Origin: Candidatus Roseilinea sp.
GTDB taxonomy: Bacteria > Chloroflexota > Anaerolineae > J036 > Brachytrichaceae
Length of the DNA stretch: 64,000 bases
Direction: 5' to 3'
Assembly: GCA_025998955.1 (NCBI GenBank)
Contig: AP024676.1
Span: 4,462,001 to 4,526,000 of the forward strand
Below, piece after piece: positions 35,807 through 45,030 of this stretch (positions are counted from its first letter, which is position 1; each line of letters begins with the position of its first letter). Position numbers and translations under genes: made by a program. The notes beneath the pieces were generated by a model. The model searched no databases. It worked only from the letters and a program-made list of their open reading frames with translations, and was not told where the DNA came from.

Positions 35807-38320
35807 TTGATTCGCCTTCTCGATCTGATCGAAGCGACGGGCGGCCGTCTGCTCGGTGATGCGCCCGGTGCGCGCGCATTCGCCGGCTTCTGCTTCGACT
35901 CGCGCCGCGCTCGGCCCGGCGAGCTGTTCGTCGCGCTCCGAACCGAACGCGGCGATGGGCATGACTTCATCGCCGACGCCATTCGCAAGGGCGCAGCCGG
36001 GGCGCTGGTCGAAGCAGGGCGTCTCGCGGCGCGTGAGCCGTTCGCGCCCGACGATGCGCCGCCCCTGATCGTCGTGCCCGATACCTACGAGGCGCTGACA
36101 CGCTACGCGCGCTACATCATTCGTCGGCGCAACCTCCCCGTCATCGCTATCACCGGCAGCGTGGGCAAGAGCAGCACGCGCGCCGCCATCGCTGCCGTGC
36201 TCGGTCGCCGCTTCCGCGTCTTCCAAAATCCGGCCAACTTCAACGGCCGGCTGGGCGTGCCGATCGCGCTCGGCGCGCTGGAAGCGGAGCACGAGATCAT
36301 CGTGCTGGAGATGGGCGCCGACCGGCTGGGCGAGATCCGCGAGCTGTGCGAAATTGCTTCGCCGCGCCTCGGCATCGTCACCAACGTGAGCGAGGCGCAT
36401 CTGGCCTACTTCGGCGCACTCGACGAAACCGCGCGCGAGAAGCGCGCGCTGGTCGAGGTGCTGCCGGCCGACGGCCTGGCCATCCTGAACTGCGACGACC
36501 CGCGCGTTTGGGCGATGCGCGACTTTACCCGCGCCCAAGTGGTTGCCGTCGGAGCGTCGCTTTGTCAGGCAGCCCCCCCGCATCTGCATCCGTTGTCGTG
36601 CGCCATCGCTCGCGCCGTGGCGCGGCACTACGGCATCCCGGAATGCGAGGCGGACGAGGCGCTCTCGCGCCTGCCGGCGCTGCCCGGCCGCAAGTGTGTC
36701 CTGCGCGGCGTGAACGGCGCGATCCTGGTGGACGATTCGTTCAACGCCTCGCCGGCCTCGATGCGCGACGCCGTGGCATGGGCAGCCGGCGACCTGCCGG
36801 CGCGCGTCGGCGCGCATCCGCGCGGATGCCGCTTTTTGGTGTTCGGCGACATGGACCATCTCGGCGAACACAGCGCGCGCCTGCACCGCGAGATCGGCGC
36901 GCTCGTAGCGCAGCGCGCCGCCGATGGGCGCATCAGGCTGATCACCCTAGGCGAACAGGCGTATCATCTCGCCGAGGGCGCGCGCGAAGCGGGGATGGAC
37001 CCAGCCTCCGTCGTCGTCACCTACCTGGCGCGGGATGCGATCGCTTACATCCGCGACCACGCGCGGGCCGGCGACCTGGTGCTGGTGAAGGGTGACGTGA
37101 GCGCGCGCATGGAGCGCATCGTCGCCGAGTTGCTGGCCGACCGCGCCGACCTGGCGCGGCTGCCGCGCCAAGAGCCAGGCTGGGAGTCGGTGCGCGTGGC
37201 TATGCCGTCCCGGCCGACCTGGCTAGAGGTGGACCTGGACGCGATCGCCCACAACGCGCGCGCCGTGAAGGCAGTCGTCGGCGAGGACGTGGCGCTGATG
37301 GCGGTGCTCAAAGCCGACGGCTACGGCCACGGCGCGGTGAAGGTGGCGCGTACGGCGCTGAACAACGGCGCGAGCGCGTGCGCCGTGGCCTCGCTGAACG
37401 AAGCCGCAGCGCTCCGCAACGCCGGCATAGACGCGCCCATTCTGATCCTGGGCTTTACCCCACCCTGGCACGCCCGCGAGGCGTTGCTGCGCGATGTCGC
37501 GCTCACGGTCTATGACCTGGACGTGGCGCGCGCCTACTCGCGCGCCGCCCGGGAGCTGGGCCGCGTGGCTCGCCTACACGTGGAGGTGGATACCGGCATG
37601 AGCCGCCTGGGCGTGCTGCCGGACGCCGCAGCCGACTTCATCCGCGCCGTCGCCGATTTGCCTTCAGTGAAGTTAGAGGGCATCTTCACCCACTTCAGTT
37701 GTGCCGATTGCGATCCGGCTTACACGCAGCTACAACTCACGCGCTTCCGTCAGGTGCTGGACGCGCTGGGCGCCCAGATGTCTCCTGACCTTTACATCCA
37801 CGCGGCAAATTCGGCGGCTGCGTTGGCCTATCCGGAGGCGCGTTTTAACTTGGTGCGCATTGGCCTGGCGCTGTATGGCTTAAACCCGTTCTTCCCTGCG
37901 CCGCTTCAGCCGGCCAGCCTTTTGCTGCGGCCGGCGCTTTCCTGGAAGACGACCATTGCTCAGGTGAAGCGGCTGCCGCCCGGCACGCCGGTGTCGTACG
38001 GCAAGCGGTTCGTGTGTGAGCGCGAGACGACTATCGCGGTCATACCGGTGGGTTACGCCGACGGCTTTCGCCGCGCCCCTGACACATTTGGCGAGGTGCT
38101 CGTGCGCGGCCGGCGCGCACCCATCGTCGGGGCCGTGTGCATGGATCAGGCCATGATTGACGTCTCGCACATCCCCGGCGTGCGGCTGGGTGACGAGGTG
38201 GTGCTGATCGGCCGGCAGGGCGATCAGCGCATCACCGCCGAGGATGTGGCGACGCGCCTGGGCACAATTAGTTATGAGGTGATCTCGGCGATCCTGGCGC
38301 GTGTGCCGCGCGTGTCGTAA
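35807..38320 (+). CDS. murF-alr: Fused UDP-MurNAc-tripeptide:D-Ala-D-Ala ligase and alanine racemase
   Basis: An 837-residue bifunctional protein. Residues 1-455 are MurF: N-terminal UDP-binding domain (FDSRRARPGELFVAL), P-loop ITGSVGKSS (~115-123), ENPAN-like NPANFNGRLG and DDSFNASPASM. Residues ~466-837 are a PLP-dependent alanine racemase: Lys ~502 in AVLKADGYGHG, EVDTGMSRLG, VGYADGFRR and GAVCMDQAMID. The fusion makes D-alanine and adds D-Ala-D-Ala to the precursor on one chain. The start is TTG 35807, one base after the protease stop; the product then matches MurF from its first residue. An internal ATG at 37202 could give a free racemase. Confidence 0.93.
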   Translation: MIRLLDLIEATGGRLLGDAPGARAFAGFCFDSRRARPGELFVALRTERGDGHDFIADAIRKGAAGALVEAGRLAAREPFAPDDAPPLIVVPDTYEALTRYARYIIRRRNLPVIAITGSVGKSSTRAAIAAVLGRRFRVFQNPANFNGRLGVPIALGALEAEHEIIVLEMGADRLGEIRELCEIASPRLGIVTNVSEAHLAYFGALDETAREKRALVEVLPADGLAILNCDDPRVWAMRDFTRAQVVAVGASLCQAAPPHLHPLSCAIARAVARHYGIPECEADEALSRLPALPGRKCVLRGVNGAILVDDSFNASPASMRDAVAWAAGDLPARVGAHPRGCRFLVFGDMDHLGEHSARLHREIGALVAQRAADGRIRLITLGEQAYHLAEGAREAGMDPASVVVTYLARDAIAYIRDHARAGDLVLVKGDVSARMERIVAELLADRADLARLPRQEPGWESVRVAMPSRPTWLEVDLDAIAHNARAVKAVVGEDVALMAVLKADGYGHGAVKVARTALNNGASACAVASLNEAAALRNAGIDAPILILGFTPPWHAREALLRDVALTVYDLDVARAYSRAARELGRVARLHVEVDTGMSRLGVLPDAAADFIRAVADLPSVKLEGIFTHFSCADCDPAYTQLQLTRFRQVLDALGAQMSPDLYIHAANSAAALAYPEARFNLVRIGLALYGLNPFFPAPLQPASLLLRPALSWKTTIAQVKRLPPGTPVSYGKRFVCERETTIAVIPVGYADGFRRAPDTFGEVLVRGRRAPIVGAVCMDQAMIDVSHIPGVRLGDEVVLIGRQGDQRITAEDVATRLGTISYEVISAILARVPRVS

Positions 38321-38441
38321 GCGCGCCGCTCAACGCTTATTCTGCTCTCATCTTGCCTCCATCGCTTCTCCACAGCGCCGCAATACCATCGAGCGCGAGC
38401 GGCAAAGCCGCAAGACGACAAACAAAAAGGAGATGATGAAG

Positions 38442-39314
38442 ATGAAGACACGCACATGGTTCAAAGTAAGTTTGGGGGTGGGCGCTGTTGCCCTGATCGC
38501 GTCCGCCGGCCTGGCCTTTGCATCGCCGGCGGCGGCGCAGGTGATCGCAGCGCGGGTGCCGGCAGCGTCGCTGCGAGCCGGCGCGCAGCACTGGGGCGGC
38601 GGGTTGAGCCGGAGCGGCGCAGAACTGGCCACCATCGCCCAAGCGCTCAACATGACCGAAGCCGAACTGCGCACGGAGTTGCAGGCTGGTAAGTCGGTCG
38701 CCGACGTCGCATCCGCCAAGGGTGTGGCGCTGGAGACCATCGTGAACGCCGTCATCGCCGAGCGGACGACCGCGCTGAATGAAGCCGTAGCGGCGGGCCG
38801 CCTCACCCAAGCGCAGGCCGATGCGATCCTGGCCAATCTCAAGATAGTGCTCCCCGCACAGTTGCAAGTGCGGCCGGTGGTTGGGTTAAAAGGCTATGGC
38901 GTCGGCTTGGGCAAGTGGGGCCGGGCGCACGGGCATAAAGGTGGCTTTGGCAATCATGCCGGCGCTTTGCTCAGCCCAGCCGCCACATCGCTGAACATGA
39001 CCGTCGCCGAGTTGGCCGCCGAACTCCAATCGGGCAAGTCCATCGCCGACGTGGCTGCCGCCAAGGGTGTCGCGCTCGACACAGTGATTAACGCCATTGT
39101 CGCCGAGCAAACCACGCGCCTCAACGCTGCGGTCGCTGCGGGGCGCATCACGCAAGAACAGGCCGACACGGCCATCGCCAATCTGAAGGAAAACTTGCCG
39201 GAGTTGCTCGCGCTAAAGGGGGGTGCCTTCGGCTTCGGCTTTGGCCGTGGGCCGGGCAAGTGGCTGCGGCCAGGCGTCACGCCGCAACCGACGAATACCG
39301 ATACAACGCTGTAA
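38442..39314 (+). CDS. Secreted protein with two tandem helical repeats
   Basis: About 290 residues with a Sec signal (MKTRTWFKVSLGVGAVALIASAGLAFASPAAAQ). Two repeats of about 77 residues follow, each with LNMT-AEL-ELQ-GKS-ADVA-AKGVAL, INAI-AE-TT-LN-AVAAGR-TQ-QAD and an ANLK end, separated and followed by Gly/Phe/His-rich segments. No enzymatic motif is visible. Similar envelope proteins of unknown function occur in Gram-positives and Chloroflexota. ATG 38442 lies nine bases after AAGGAG; two other in-frame ATGs are closer to it. Confidence 0.8.
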   Translation: MKTRTWFKVSLGVGAVALIASAGLAFASPAAAQVIAARVPAASLRAGAQHWGGGLSRSGAELATIAQALNMTEAELRTELQAGKSVADVASAKGVALETIVNAVIAERTTALNEAVAAGRLTQAQADAILANLKIVLPAQLQVRPVVGLKGYGVGLGKWGRAHGHKGGFGNHAGALLSPAATSLNMTVAELAAELQSGKSIADVAAAKGVALDTVINAIVAEQTTRLNAAVAAGRITQEQADTAIANLKENLPELLALKGGAFGFGFGRGPGKWLRPGVTPQPTNTDTTL

Positions 39315-39329
39315 TCGCGTATACGGTGA

Positions 39330-39357
39330 GGGCTGGGCTGTATTCGTAGCCCAGCCC
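39330..39357 (+). terminator. Hairpin after the secreted repeat protein gene
   Basis: A 10-bp perfect stem GGGCTGGGCT/AGCCCAGCCC with an 8-nt loop, 15 bp after the stop codon. There is no T-run, so it may terminate weakly or only protect the mRNA end. Confidence 0.5.
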
Positions 39358-39374
39358 GACACATTAAGCGCCTT

Positions 39375-40244
39375 ATGGATAACGACGATTTGCCCGTTGG
39401 CCGCATCCTGAGCCGGCGCGAAGCGCTCATGGTCCTCGGTGTTTTGGGTGTTGGCGCGCTGGCAGCCTGTGCTGCGCCGGTTGCAACGCAACCTTCAGGC
39501 GCATCGGTGGGCGAACAACTCTCGCCCGAACCGGCGGCTTCCCCAACGCCTGGCGCAACCATCGCCGCGATCGCTCAGCAGCCCATACCGGCTGCAACCT
39601 CAGCGCCGAGCGCAATCGAGACGACCGCGAGTGAAGTCACGCTGCCGACGTGCGTGGTCAGCCCGGCTATGACGGAAGGGCCATACTTCGTAGACGAGCG
39701 GCTGAACCGCTCCGACATTCGTGTGAACACTGCGGACGGCGCCGTGAAGGCGGGCGTTCCGCTCCAACTGACGCTGCGTGTGCTGCAGGTCAGCCGCCGC
39801 GGCTGCGCGCCGCTGGCCGGCGCGATGGTGGATATCTGGCATTGCGACGCGCTGGGCGTGTATTCGGACGTAGTGGATCGCAGCTTCAACACTGTTGGCC
39901 AAGACTTCTTGCGCGGCTATCAGATCACCGACGCGAACGGTGTGGTCAATTTCACCACGATCTATCCTGGGTGGTATCCAGGCAGAGCAGTGCACATTCA
40001 CTTTAAGGTGCGCAGTGCGAACGCCGCCGGTCAAAATTACGAATTCACGTCGCAGTTCTTCTTTGATGACGGGCTGAGTGAGCAGGTGTTCATGCGGGCG
40101 CCGTACTCCAGCAAGGGATCAGGGTTCCTGCGCAATGCCAACGATGGCATCTACCGGAGCGGTGGCGATCAGACCATGCTCACGCTGACGCCGGACGGCG
40201 ACGGTTACCGCGCGACGTTCGACATCGGTCTGGCGATGGCCTAG
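39375..40244 (+). CDS. Intradiol ring-cleavage dioxygenase-like lipoprotein
   Basis: A 289-residue protein. A signal with SRREALMVLGVLGVGALAAC (possible Tat motif, lipobox Cys ~33) is followed by a Pro/Ala/Thr linker (to ~90) and an intradiol dioxygenase beta-sandwich. Candidate Fe(III) ligands are Tyr in GVYSD, Tyr in YPGWYPGRAVHIHFK and the two His of HIHF. Catechol or protocatechuate dioxygenases are normally cytoplasmic; this one is predicted to be on the cell surface, a form seen in several bacteria with unknown substrate. Followed by the OmpR/HK pair 27 bp on. Confidence 0.85.
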   Translation: MDNDDLPVGRILSRREALMVLGVLGVGALAACAAPVATQPSGASVGEQLSPEPAASPTPGATIAAIAQQPIPAATSAPSAIETTASEVTLPTCVVSPAMTEGPYFVDERLNRSDIRVNTADGAVKAGVPLQLTLRVLQVSRRGCAPLAGAMVDIWHCDALGVYSDVVDRSFNTVGQDFLRGYQITDANGVVNFTTIYPGWYPGRAVHIHFKVRSANAAGQNYEFTSQFFFDDGLSEQVFMRAPYSSKGSGFLRNANDGIYRSGGDQTMLTLTPDGDGYRATFDIGLAMA

Positions 40245-40271
40245 CGGTCTCCCTCGTCCTAAAATCGCGCC

Positions 40272-41018
40272 ATGTCTGCGCGCGTGCTTATCGTGGATGA
40301 CGATCGGCAGATCGTCCGGCTGTTGCAGGCTTACTTCGAGCGCGCCGGCATGATCGTCTTCACGGCTTTTGATGGCGAGGAAGCGATGCACGTCATCCGG
40401 CGCGAACGGCCGGACTGCGTGGTGCTCGACCTGATGATGCCCAAGCGCAGCGGCTGGGACGTGACGCGGCTGGTGCGCGGCGATGAGCATCTCGCCGCCA
40501 CGCCCATCCTGATGCTGACGGCGCGCGTCGAAGACACCGACAAGCTGGTCGGCCTGGAGCTGGGCGCGGATGACTACATCACCAAGCCGTTCAACCCGCA
40601 GGAAGTGGTCGCGCGTGTGCGGGCGATTCTGCGCCGGACGCGGTGGAGCGCGCAGACGCCGCAGGCGGTCTATCAGGTTGGCGGCCTGCGGTTGAACGAT
40701 CACGAACATACCGTCTCGCTCGACGGCCGGCTGCTCGATCTCACCCCAACCGAGTTCGCGCTGCTGCGCGCGATGATGGCCAACCCGAACTATGCCTTTA
40801 CGCGCGGCGAGCTGATCGAGCGCGCGCTGGGCTACGACTATGAGGGTCTGGAGCGCACGATAGACAGCCACATCAAGAACCTGCGCCGCAAGATCGAGCC
40901 TGATCCGGCCAACCCGACCTACATCGAGACGGTGGTCGGGGTAGGGTATCGTCTGCGCGCCGCGCCGAACGGTGCAAACGGTGAGCCGGACGCGCGCGGC
41001 ATTGGAGCGCCCCTGTGA
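40272..41018 (+). CDS. OmpR/PhoB-family response regulator
   Basis: A 248-residue regulator: receiver (1-120) with VDDD, phospho-Asp in CVVLDLMMPKRSG and Lys in YITKPFNPQE; winged-helix DNA-binding domain (~135-235) with LTPTEFALLRAMMAN and RTIDSHIKNLRRKIEPDP. The start is fixed by a TAAAAT six bases upstream (leaderless). The stop overlaps the kinase GTG start (GTGA), so the pair is coupled. Confidence 0.93.
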   Translation: MSARVLIVDDDRQIVRLLQAYFERAGMIVFTAFDGEEAMHVIRRERPDCVVLDLMMPKRSGWDVTRLVRGDEHLAATPILMLTARVEDTDKLVGLELGADDYITKPFNPQEVVARVRAILRRTRWSAQTPQAVYQVGGLRLNDHEHTVSLDGRLLDLTPTEFALLRAMMANPNYAFTRGELIERALGYDYEGLERTIDSHIKNLRRKIEPDPANPTYIETVVGVGYRLRAAPNGANGEPDARGIGAPL

Positions 41019-42385
41019 ACCGCCTTTGGGTGCGCCTGACGCTGGCGTTTCTGCTGGTGACTTTGCTGATGGCTGCCTTCGTCGCCGTCGCCATCACATG
41101 GAGCGCCAGCCGGCAGTTCCGTGGTTATTTGGCGCAGCCAGGGGTTTTCGCCCGCGGCGGCGCGCTCGACGTGTTGGAGGCACACTACGAGGCGTACGGC
41201 TCATGGGCGGGGGTGGGAGATTCACTGCGCGCGGTGCGTCCTCGGCTCCGGCGTGGCGCGTTCCGTGAATACCGCCCGCCGTTGCTCGTGACCGATGCCC
41301 AGGGCCGAATCGTGTATGACGAGGCGGGACGTCAGCGCATCGGCCAGACGCTCGATCCCGTTGCGCTGGCCTCGGCGCAGCCGGTCGTGGTCAGCGACGC
41401 CGTCGTCGGCTACGTGCTTGCCGGCTCGCCAGACTTCGATCCGCTCGGCCCGTTGGAGCGGCGTTTCCTGAGCGATCTGCAAGGCTCAATCGCCCTGATC
41501 GCCCTGGCCGGCGTAGGCTTAGGGATCGTCGCGGGATTGTTCGTCAGCCGCAGCCTGTCGAAGCCGCTGACCGTGGTGGCCCAGGCGGCGCACGCCTTCG
41601 CCCAGCGCGACTGGTCGCAGCGCGTGCCGCTGAAAGCAACAGCCCATATCGCCGAGGTCGCCGAAGTGGCGCAAGCCTTCAACCGCATGGCCGATTCGCT
41701 GCAGCAGGCGGAGGCGCAACGGCGCAACCTGATGGCCGACGTGGCGCACGAGTTGCGCACGCCGCTGACGGTAATTCAAGGCTCGCTGCGCGCCTTGCTG
41801 GATGGCGTGCATCCTCTGCAGATGAAGGAAATCGCCGCCGTCTATGACGAGACGCGGTTGCTCTCGCGGTTGGTGGAGGATGTGCGCGAGCTGGCGCTGG
41901 CCGAAGCGCATCAGTTGCCGATGGCGATCCAGCCGGTGGATGTCGGCGCGGCGCTGCGTGCGACGGCTGAGCGTTTCGCGGCTGCTGCGGATGCGCAGCA
42001 GGTTGCGCTGAGCGTCTCCATCCCAGAGGGGATTCCGCCGGCCCAGGCCGACCCCGACCGGCTGGCGCAGGTGTTGCACAACCTGGTGAGCAACGCCTTC
42101 CGGCACACGCCGCCGGGCGGGCAGATCACGCTGCGCGCGGAGGCGCGGGCGGATGGCGTGCGGGTGAGCGTGCGCGACACCGGCGAGGGCATCGCCGAAG
42201 AAGACCTGCCGCGCGTCTTCGATCGCTTCTACCGCGGCGACCGGTCGCGGTCGCGCAGCACGGGCGGGGCCGGCCTCGGCCTGGCCATCGCCAAGTCGCT
42301 GGTCGAGAACATGGGCGGTCGGATCGGCGTGGAGAGCCGGCACGGGCAGGGCAGCGAGTTTTGGTTTACGCTGCCGCGCGAATAG
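41015..42385 (+). CDS. Membrane sensor histidine kinase (HAMP-HisKA-HATPase)
   Basis: A 456-residue kinase: N-terminal membrane segment (~8-28), extracytoplasmic sensor (~30-150), second segment (~155-178, [19 protein letters not shown]), HAMP, HisKA with [15 protein letters not shown] (His ~246) and HATPase with [20 protein letters not shown] and [11 protein letters not shown] 41015 overlaps the regulator stop. Cognate kinase of the OmpR-type regulator; the signal is unknown. Confidence 0.92.
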   Translation: MNRLWVRLTLAFLLVTLLMAAFVAVAITWSASRQFRGYLAQPGVFARGGALDVLEAHYEAYGSWAGVGDSLRAVRPRLRRGAFREYRPPLLVTDAQGRIVYDEAGRQRIGQTLDPVALASAQPVVVSDAVVGYVLAGSPDFDPLGPLERRFLSDLQGSIALIALAGVGLGIVAGLFVSRSLSKPLTVVAQAAHAFAQRDWSQRVPLKATAHIAEVAEVAQAFNRMADSLQQAEAQRRNLMADVAHELRTPLTVIQGSLRALLDGVHPLQMKEIAAVYDETRLLSRLVEDVRELALAEAHQLPMAIQPVDVGAALRATAERFAAAADAQQVALSVSIPEGIPPAQADPDRLAQVLHNLVSNAFRHTPPGGQITLRAEARADGVRVSVRDTGEGIAEEDLPRVFDRFYRGDRSRSRSTGGAGLGLAIAKSLVENMGGRIGVESRHGQGSEFWFTLPRE

Positions 42386-42446
42386 ATCAGCCAGAGCGGA
42401 TTCCTAGAACGGGTGGAACGGACGCCATCCATTCATCCGTTCCGGC

Positions 42447-42605
42447 TGCACGCATCCCCGGCGGCTCAGCCCAGGCGTTTACGCCGGGGCGGGTTCCATC
42501 GAAAGCCAAGACACGCCGGCAACCGATGAACACACGTGCGGCCCGGCCTGGCTTCCATGCTGTCCACTTTGCCCCTCCGCGCAAAAAGTCACCCACCTTT
42601 CTGCA
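42447..42605 (+). repeat. Dispersed repeat family 2, copy 1
   Basis: Starts near GCTGCACGCATCCCC, contains GCTCAGCCCAGGCGTTTACGCC (shared with the MITE-like family), then a distinct ~110-bp module ending GCGCAAAAAGTCACCCACC-TTTCTGC. The same order is found on the opposite strand at 62047-62215 with scattered substitutions. No terminal repeats were identified. Confidence 0.75.
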
Positions 42606-42785
42606 CCATACCTCCGCTGCGACGCGCCGGGGATGCCTTCGTGCATCGGGGCAAAATTTGCATGATCGGGCGCGGACGCCGTTTCGCGCCTATATATGCC
42701 GCGAGTGGGGCAGAGCGCGCCCTAGCTCATACGTCTGCCCCATTGGCGAATGTACCCTGCGCCGGAGTGTCGAAGATTGCCTTCG

Positions 42786-42791
42786 TATAAT
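42786..42791 (+). promoter_or_regulatory. -10 box of the STAND ATPase gene
   Basis: A perfect TATAAT ending ten bases before the ATG at 42802, implying a start at or within a few bases of the codon. No -35 match at 17 bp. Confidence 0.5.
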
Positions 42792-42801
42792 CCCTTGTAG
42801 C

Positions 42802-44916
42802 ATGTCCACGGCTTCAGGACGGCCTGTGCGCATCGCCGACCGGCTGGCGGCAACTCAGCGCATGCGCTTCGTGGGTCGCGAAAGCGAGCTTGCTATCTTG
42901 CAACAGGCGCTGCGCGCCGACGAGCCGCCCTTTGCCGTATTGCACATTCATGGCCCAGGCGGAATCGGCAAGACGACGCTGTTGCGCGAGTTCGCGCGGC
43001 TTGCCGAGGAAGCCGGGTTGACCGTGGCGCGGCTGGATGCGCGGACGATAGACGCGACCCCCGCCGGCTTTCTGGCCGCCGTGTGCGCGGCGATACAACT
43101 GAGTCACGCCGACTCGACTGCGGAGGCGCCGACGCACATTGTGGAGCTCATTGCAAACGAGGCGCCCGACGTTCTCATCGTGGACACGTACGAAGTGCTC
43201 TCGCCACTGGACGGCTGGTTGCGCGAGACATTTCTGCCGCGATTGCCCGCGCGCACCCTTGTCGTGATTGCCGGTCGCCATTCGCCCGGCGCCTTATGGC
43301 GCACAGACCCTAACTGGCGCGACCTGATTCGCATTGTCTCGTTGCGCAACCTCAGCCCGGACGAGAGCCGCGCCTATCTCGCCCTGCGCGGCGTGCCTGC
43401 GGCGCAGCATGACGACGTGGTCGCCGTGACCCACGGCCATCCACTCGCGCTATCGCTGGTGGCCGATCTGGTCGCGCAGGGCGGAGATATTCCATTGACG
43501 CTCGATCACTCACCCGATGTGGTGGCGACGTTGCTGACGAAGTTTGTAGAGGGCCTGCCAAGCGGACAGCACCGGCTGGCGTTGCAGGCCTGCGCGCATG
43601 CCCGGATGATGACCGAGCCGCTCCTGCGCGAGGCACTTGCTCAGGACGACGTGCACGACATCTTCACCTGGTTACGCAGCCTGTCGTTCATCGAGCAAGG
43701 CCCGTTCGGCATGTTCCCGCACGATTTGGCCCGCGATGTGCTGGATAGCGAAGCGCGCTGGCGCGACCCGGATAGCTATGTGCAGCTTCACCGGCGTATC
43801 CGCGCCCATTACATCCGGCGCATGCCGGAAACCGGCGGGCAAGAGCAACAGCGTCACATGCTCGACCTGGTGTTTCTGCACCGCAACAACCCGATCATCC
43901 GGCCATTCTTCGAGTGGAAGCAGTTCGGCTCAGTCTATGTGGAGCAGGCGCGCCATGCTGACTTCGAAACCATTGCGGATCTCGTTGCGCGCTTCGAGGG
44001 GGAAGCGTCGGCCACGATTGCAATGCATTGGGCGGCGCGCCAGCCGGAGCACTGGCACGTCGTGCGCGATACCAGCGGCGAGATTGCCGGATACGTCTTC
44101 AATTCGACATTGCGCGAACTGATGGCAGAAGACGCCCGAATTGACCCGGCGATGCGAGCGGTATGGGCATATGTGGATCGCCATGGCCCATTGCGCTCCG
44201 GCGAAGCAGTCATGACAGCCCGCTTCGGCGGCGATGCGAAGACCTACTGGACACTTTCGCCCGTGCTGAACGCGTTGCAGATCTTCGTGTCCATGCGCTG
44301 GATCGTCACGCCCGGGCTGGCCTGGTCGTTCGTCTACTTTCCCAACCCCGACGATTGGCTGCCGGTGATGAACTATCTGACCTTCCACCGCGCGCCGGAA
44401 GCCGACTTTGAAGTAGGCGGGCGGCGCTACGGCGCGTTCGCGCACGATTGGCGGGCCATGCCGGTGGATGCGTGGCTGGACACGATGGGCGGCCGCGAGA
44501 TCACCACCGATATGACGCTCGAAGACGTCGCCATTTCCACGCCGGCGCCGCTGATCGTGCTCTCGCAACAAGAGTTCGAGACCTCCGTCAAGCAAGCGTT
44601 GAAGGACTTCACCCGCCCCAATCTGCTCGCATCCAACCCGCTGATGCAGTCGCGGCTGATGCGCGACCTGCCCGACAAGTCACCCGCCGGCCTACAGGCG
44701 CTGCTGCGCGAAGCGTGCGAGTCGTTACGCGGCAACCCCAGAGACGAGAAGCTGTATCGCGTCCTGCATCGCACATACCTGCAACCGGCCCCCTCGCAGG
44801 AAGCGGCCGCCGAAGCGCTCGATCTGCCGTTTGGCACGTACCGTTCGCAGCTTGCCAACGCGATCCGTCGCGTGAGCGAATGGCTGTGGCAAAGAGAGCT
44901 GCACGGCGACCAGTGA
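42802..44916 (+). CDS. STAND-type ATPase with GNAT-like middle region and C-terminal helix-turn-helix
   Basis: 704 residues. An AAA/NB-ARC-type NTPase occupies ~20-330: FVGRESEL, Walker A GPGGIGKTTLL (~51-61), Walker B-like DVLIVDTYE (~123-130), then a helical region. Residues ~375-570 read like an acetyltransferase (WHVVRDTSGEIAGYVFNS..., DWLPVMNYLTFHRA, FAHDWRAMP). The last ~45 residues (SQEAAAEALDLPFGTYRSQLANAI) look like a sigma/LuxR-type HTH. Such signal-transduction ATPases usually act as switch-like regulators. The start is set by a TATAAT ten bases upstream. Target unknown. Confidence 0.75.
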   Translation: MSTASGRPVRIADRLAATQRMRFVGRESELAILQQALRADEPPFAVLHIHGPGGIGKTTLLREFARLAEEAGLTVARLDARTIDATPAGFLAAVCAAIQLSHADSTAEAPTHIVELIANEAPDVLIVDTYEVLSPLDGWLRETFLPRLPARTLVVIAGRHSPGALWRTDPNWRDLIRIVSLRNLSPDESRAYLALRGVPAAQHDDVVAVTHGHPLALSLVADLVAQGGDIPLTLDHSPDVVATLLTKFVEGLPSGQHRLALQACAHARMMTEPLLREALAQDDVHDIFTWLRSLSFIEQGPFGMFPHDLARDVLDSEARWRDPDSYVQLHRRIRAHYIRRMPETGGQEQQRHMLDLVFLHRNNPIIRPFFEWKQFGSVYVEQARHADFETIADLVARFEGEASATIAMHWAARQPEHWHVVRDTSGEIAGYVFNSTLRELMAEDARIDPAMRAVWAYVDRHGPLRSGEAVMTARFGGDAKTYWTLSPVLNALQIFVSMRWIVTPGLAWSFVYFPNPDDWLPVMNYLTFHRAPEADFEVGGRRYGAFAHDWRAMPVDAWLDTMGGREITTDMTLEDVAISTPAPLIVLSQQEFETSVKQALKDFTRPNLLASNPLMQSRLMRDLPDKSPAGLQALLREACESLRGNPRDEKLYRVLHRTYLQPAPSQEAAAEALDLPFGTYRSQLANAIRRVSEWLWQRELHGDQ

Positions 44917-45030
44917 GCTGACAGCGTAAGCCGGCAGCATTCGCGCCACGTTCACCCCCTTTTCGACTGGTTTTCGGCTGGCGTTTCGGCATGTCCCAGC
45001 CTTACCTTCGGCCAAACGCAGGAGGTGATC

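Larger units (their letters stand above)
42386..42801. other. Gene-free region with dispersed repeat and promoter
   Basis: About 415 bp. 42447-42605 is a copy of a dispersed repeat also found inverted at 62047-62215. The remainder to 42785 holds nothing recognised. A TATAAT at 42786-42791 starts the next gene. An in-frame extension of the downstream gene through this repeat exists but reads like repeat translation, not protein. Confidence 0.6.

Noticed and set aside
42361-42801. N-terminal extension of the STAND ATPase by 147 residues
   Set aside because: It translates the dispersed repeat; the peptide recurs at the other copy (62047-62215), and a TATAAT sits just before the internal ATG.
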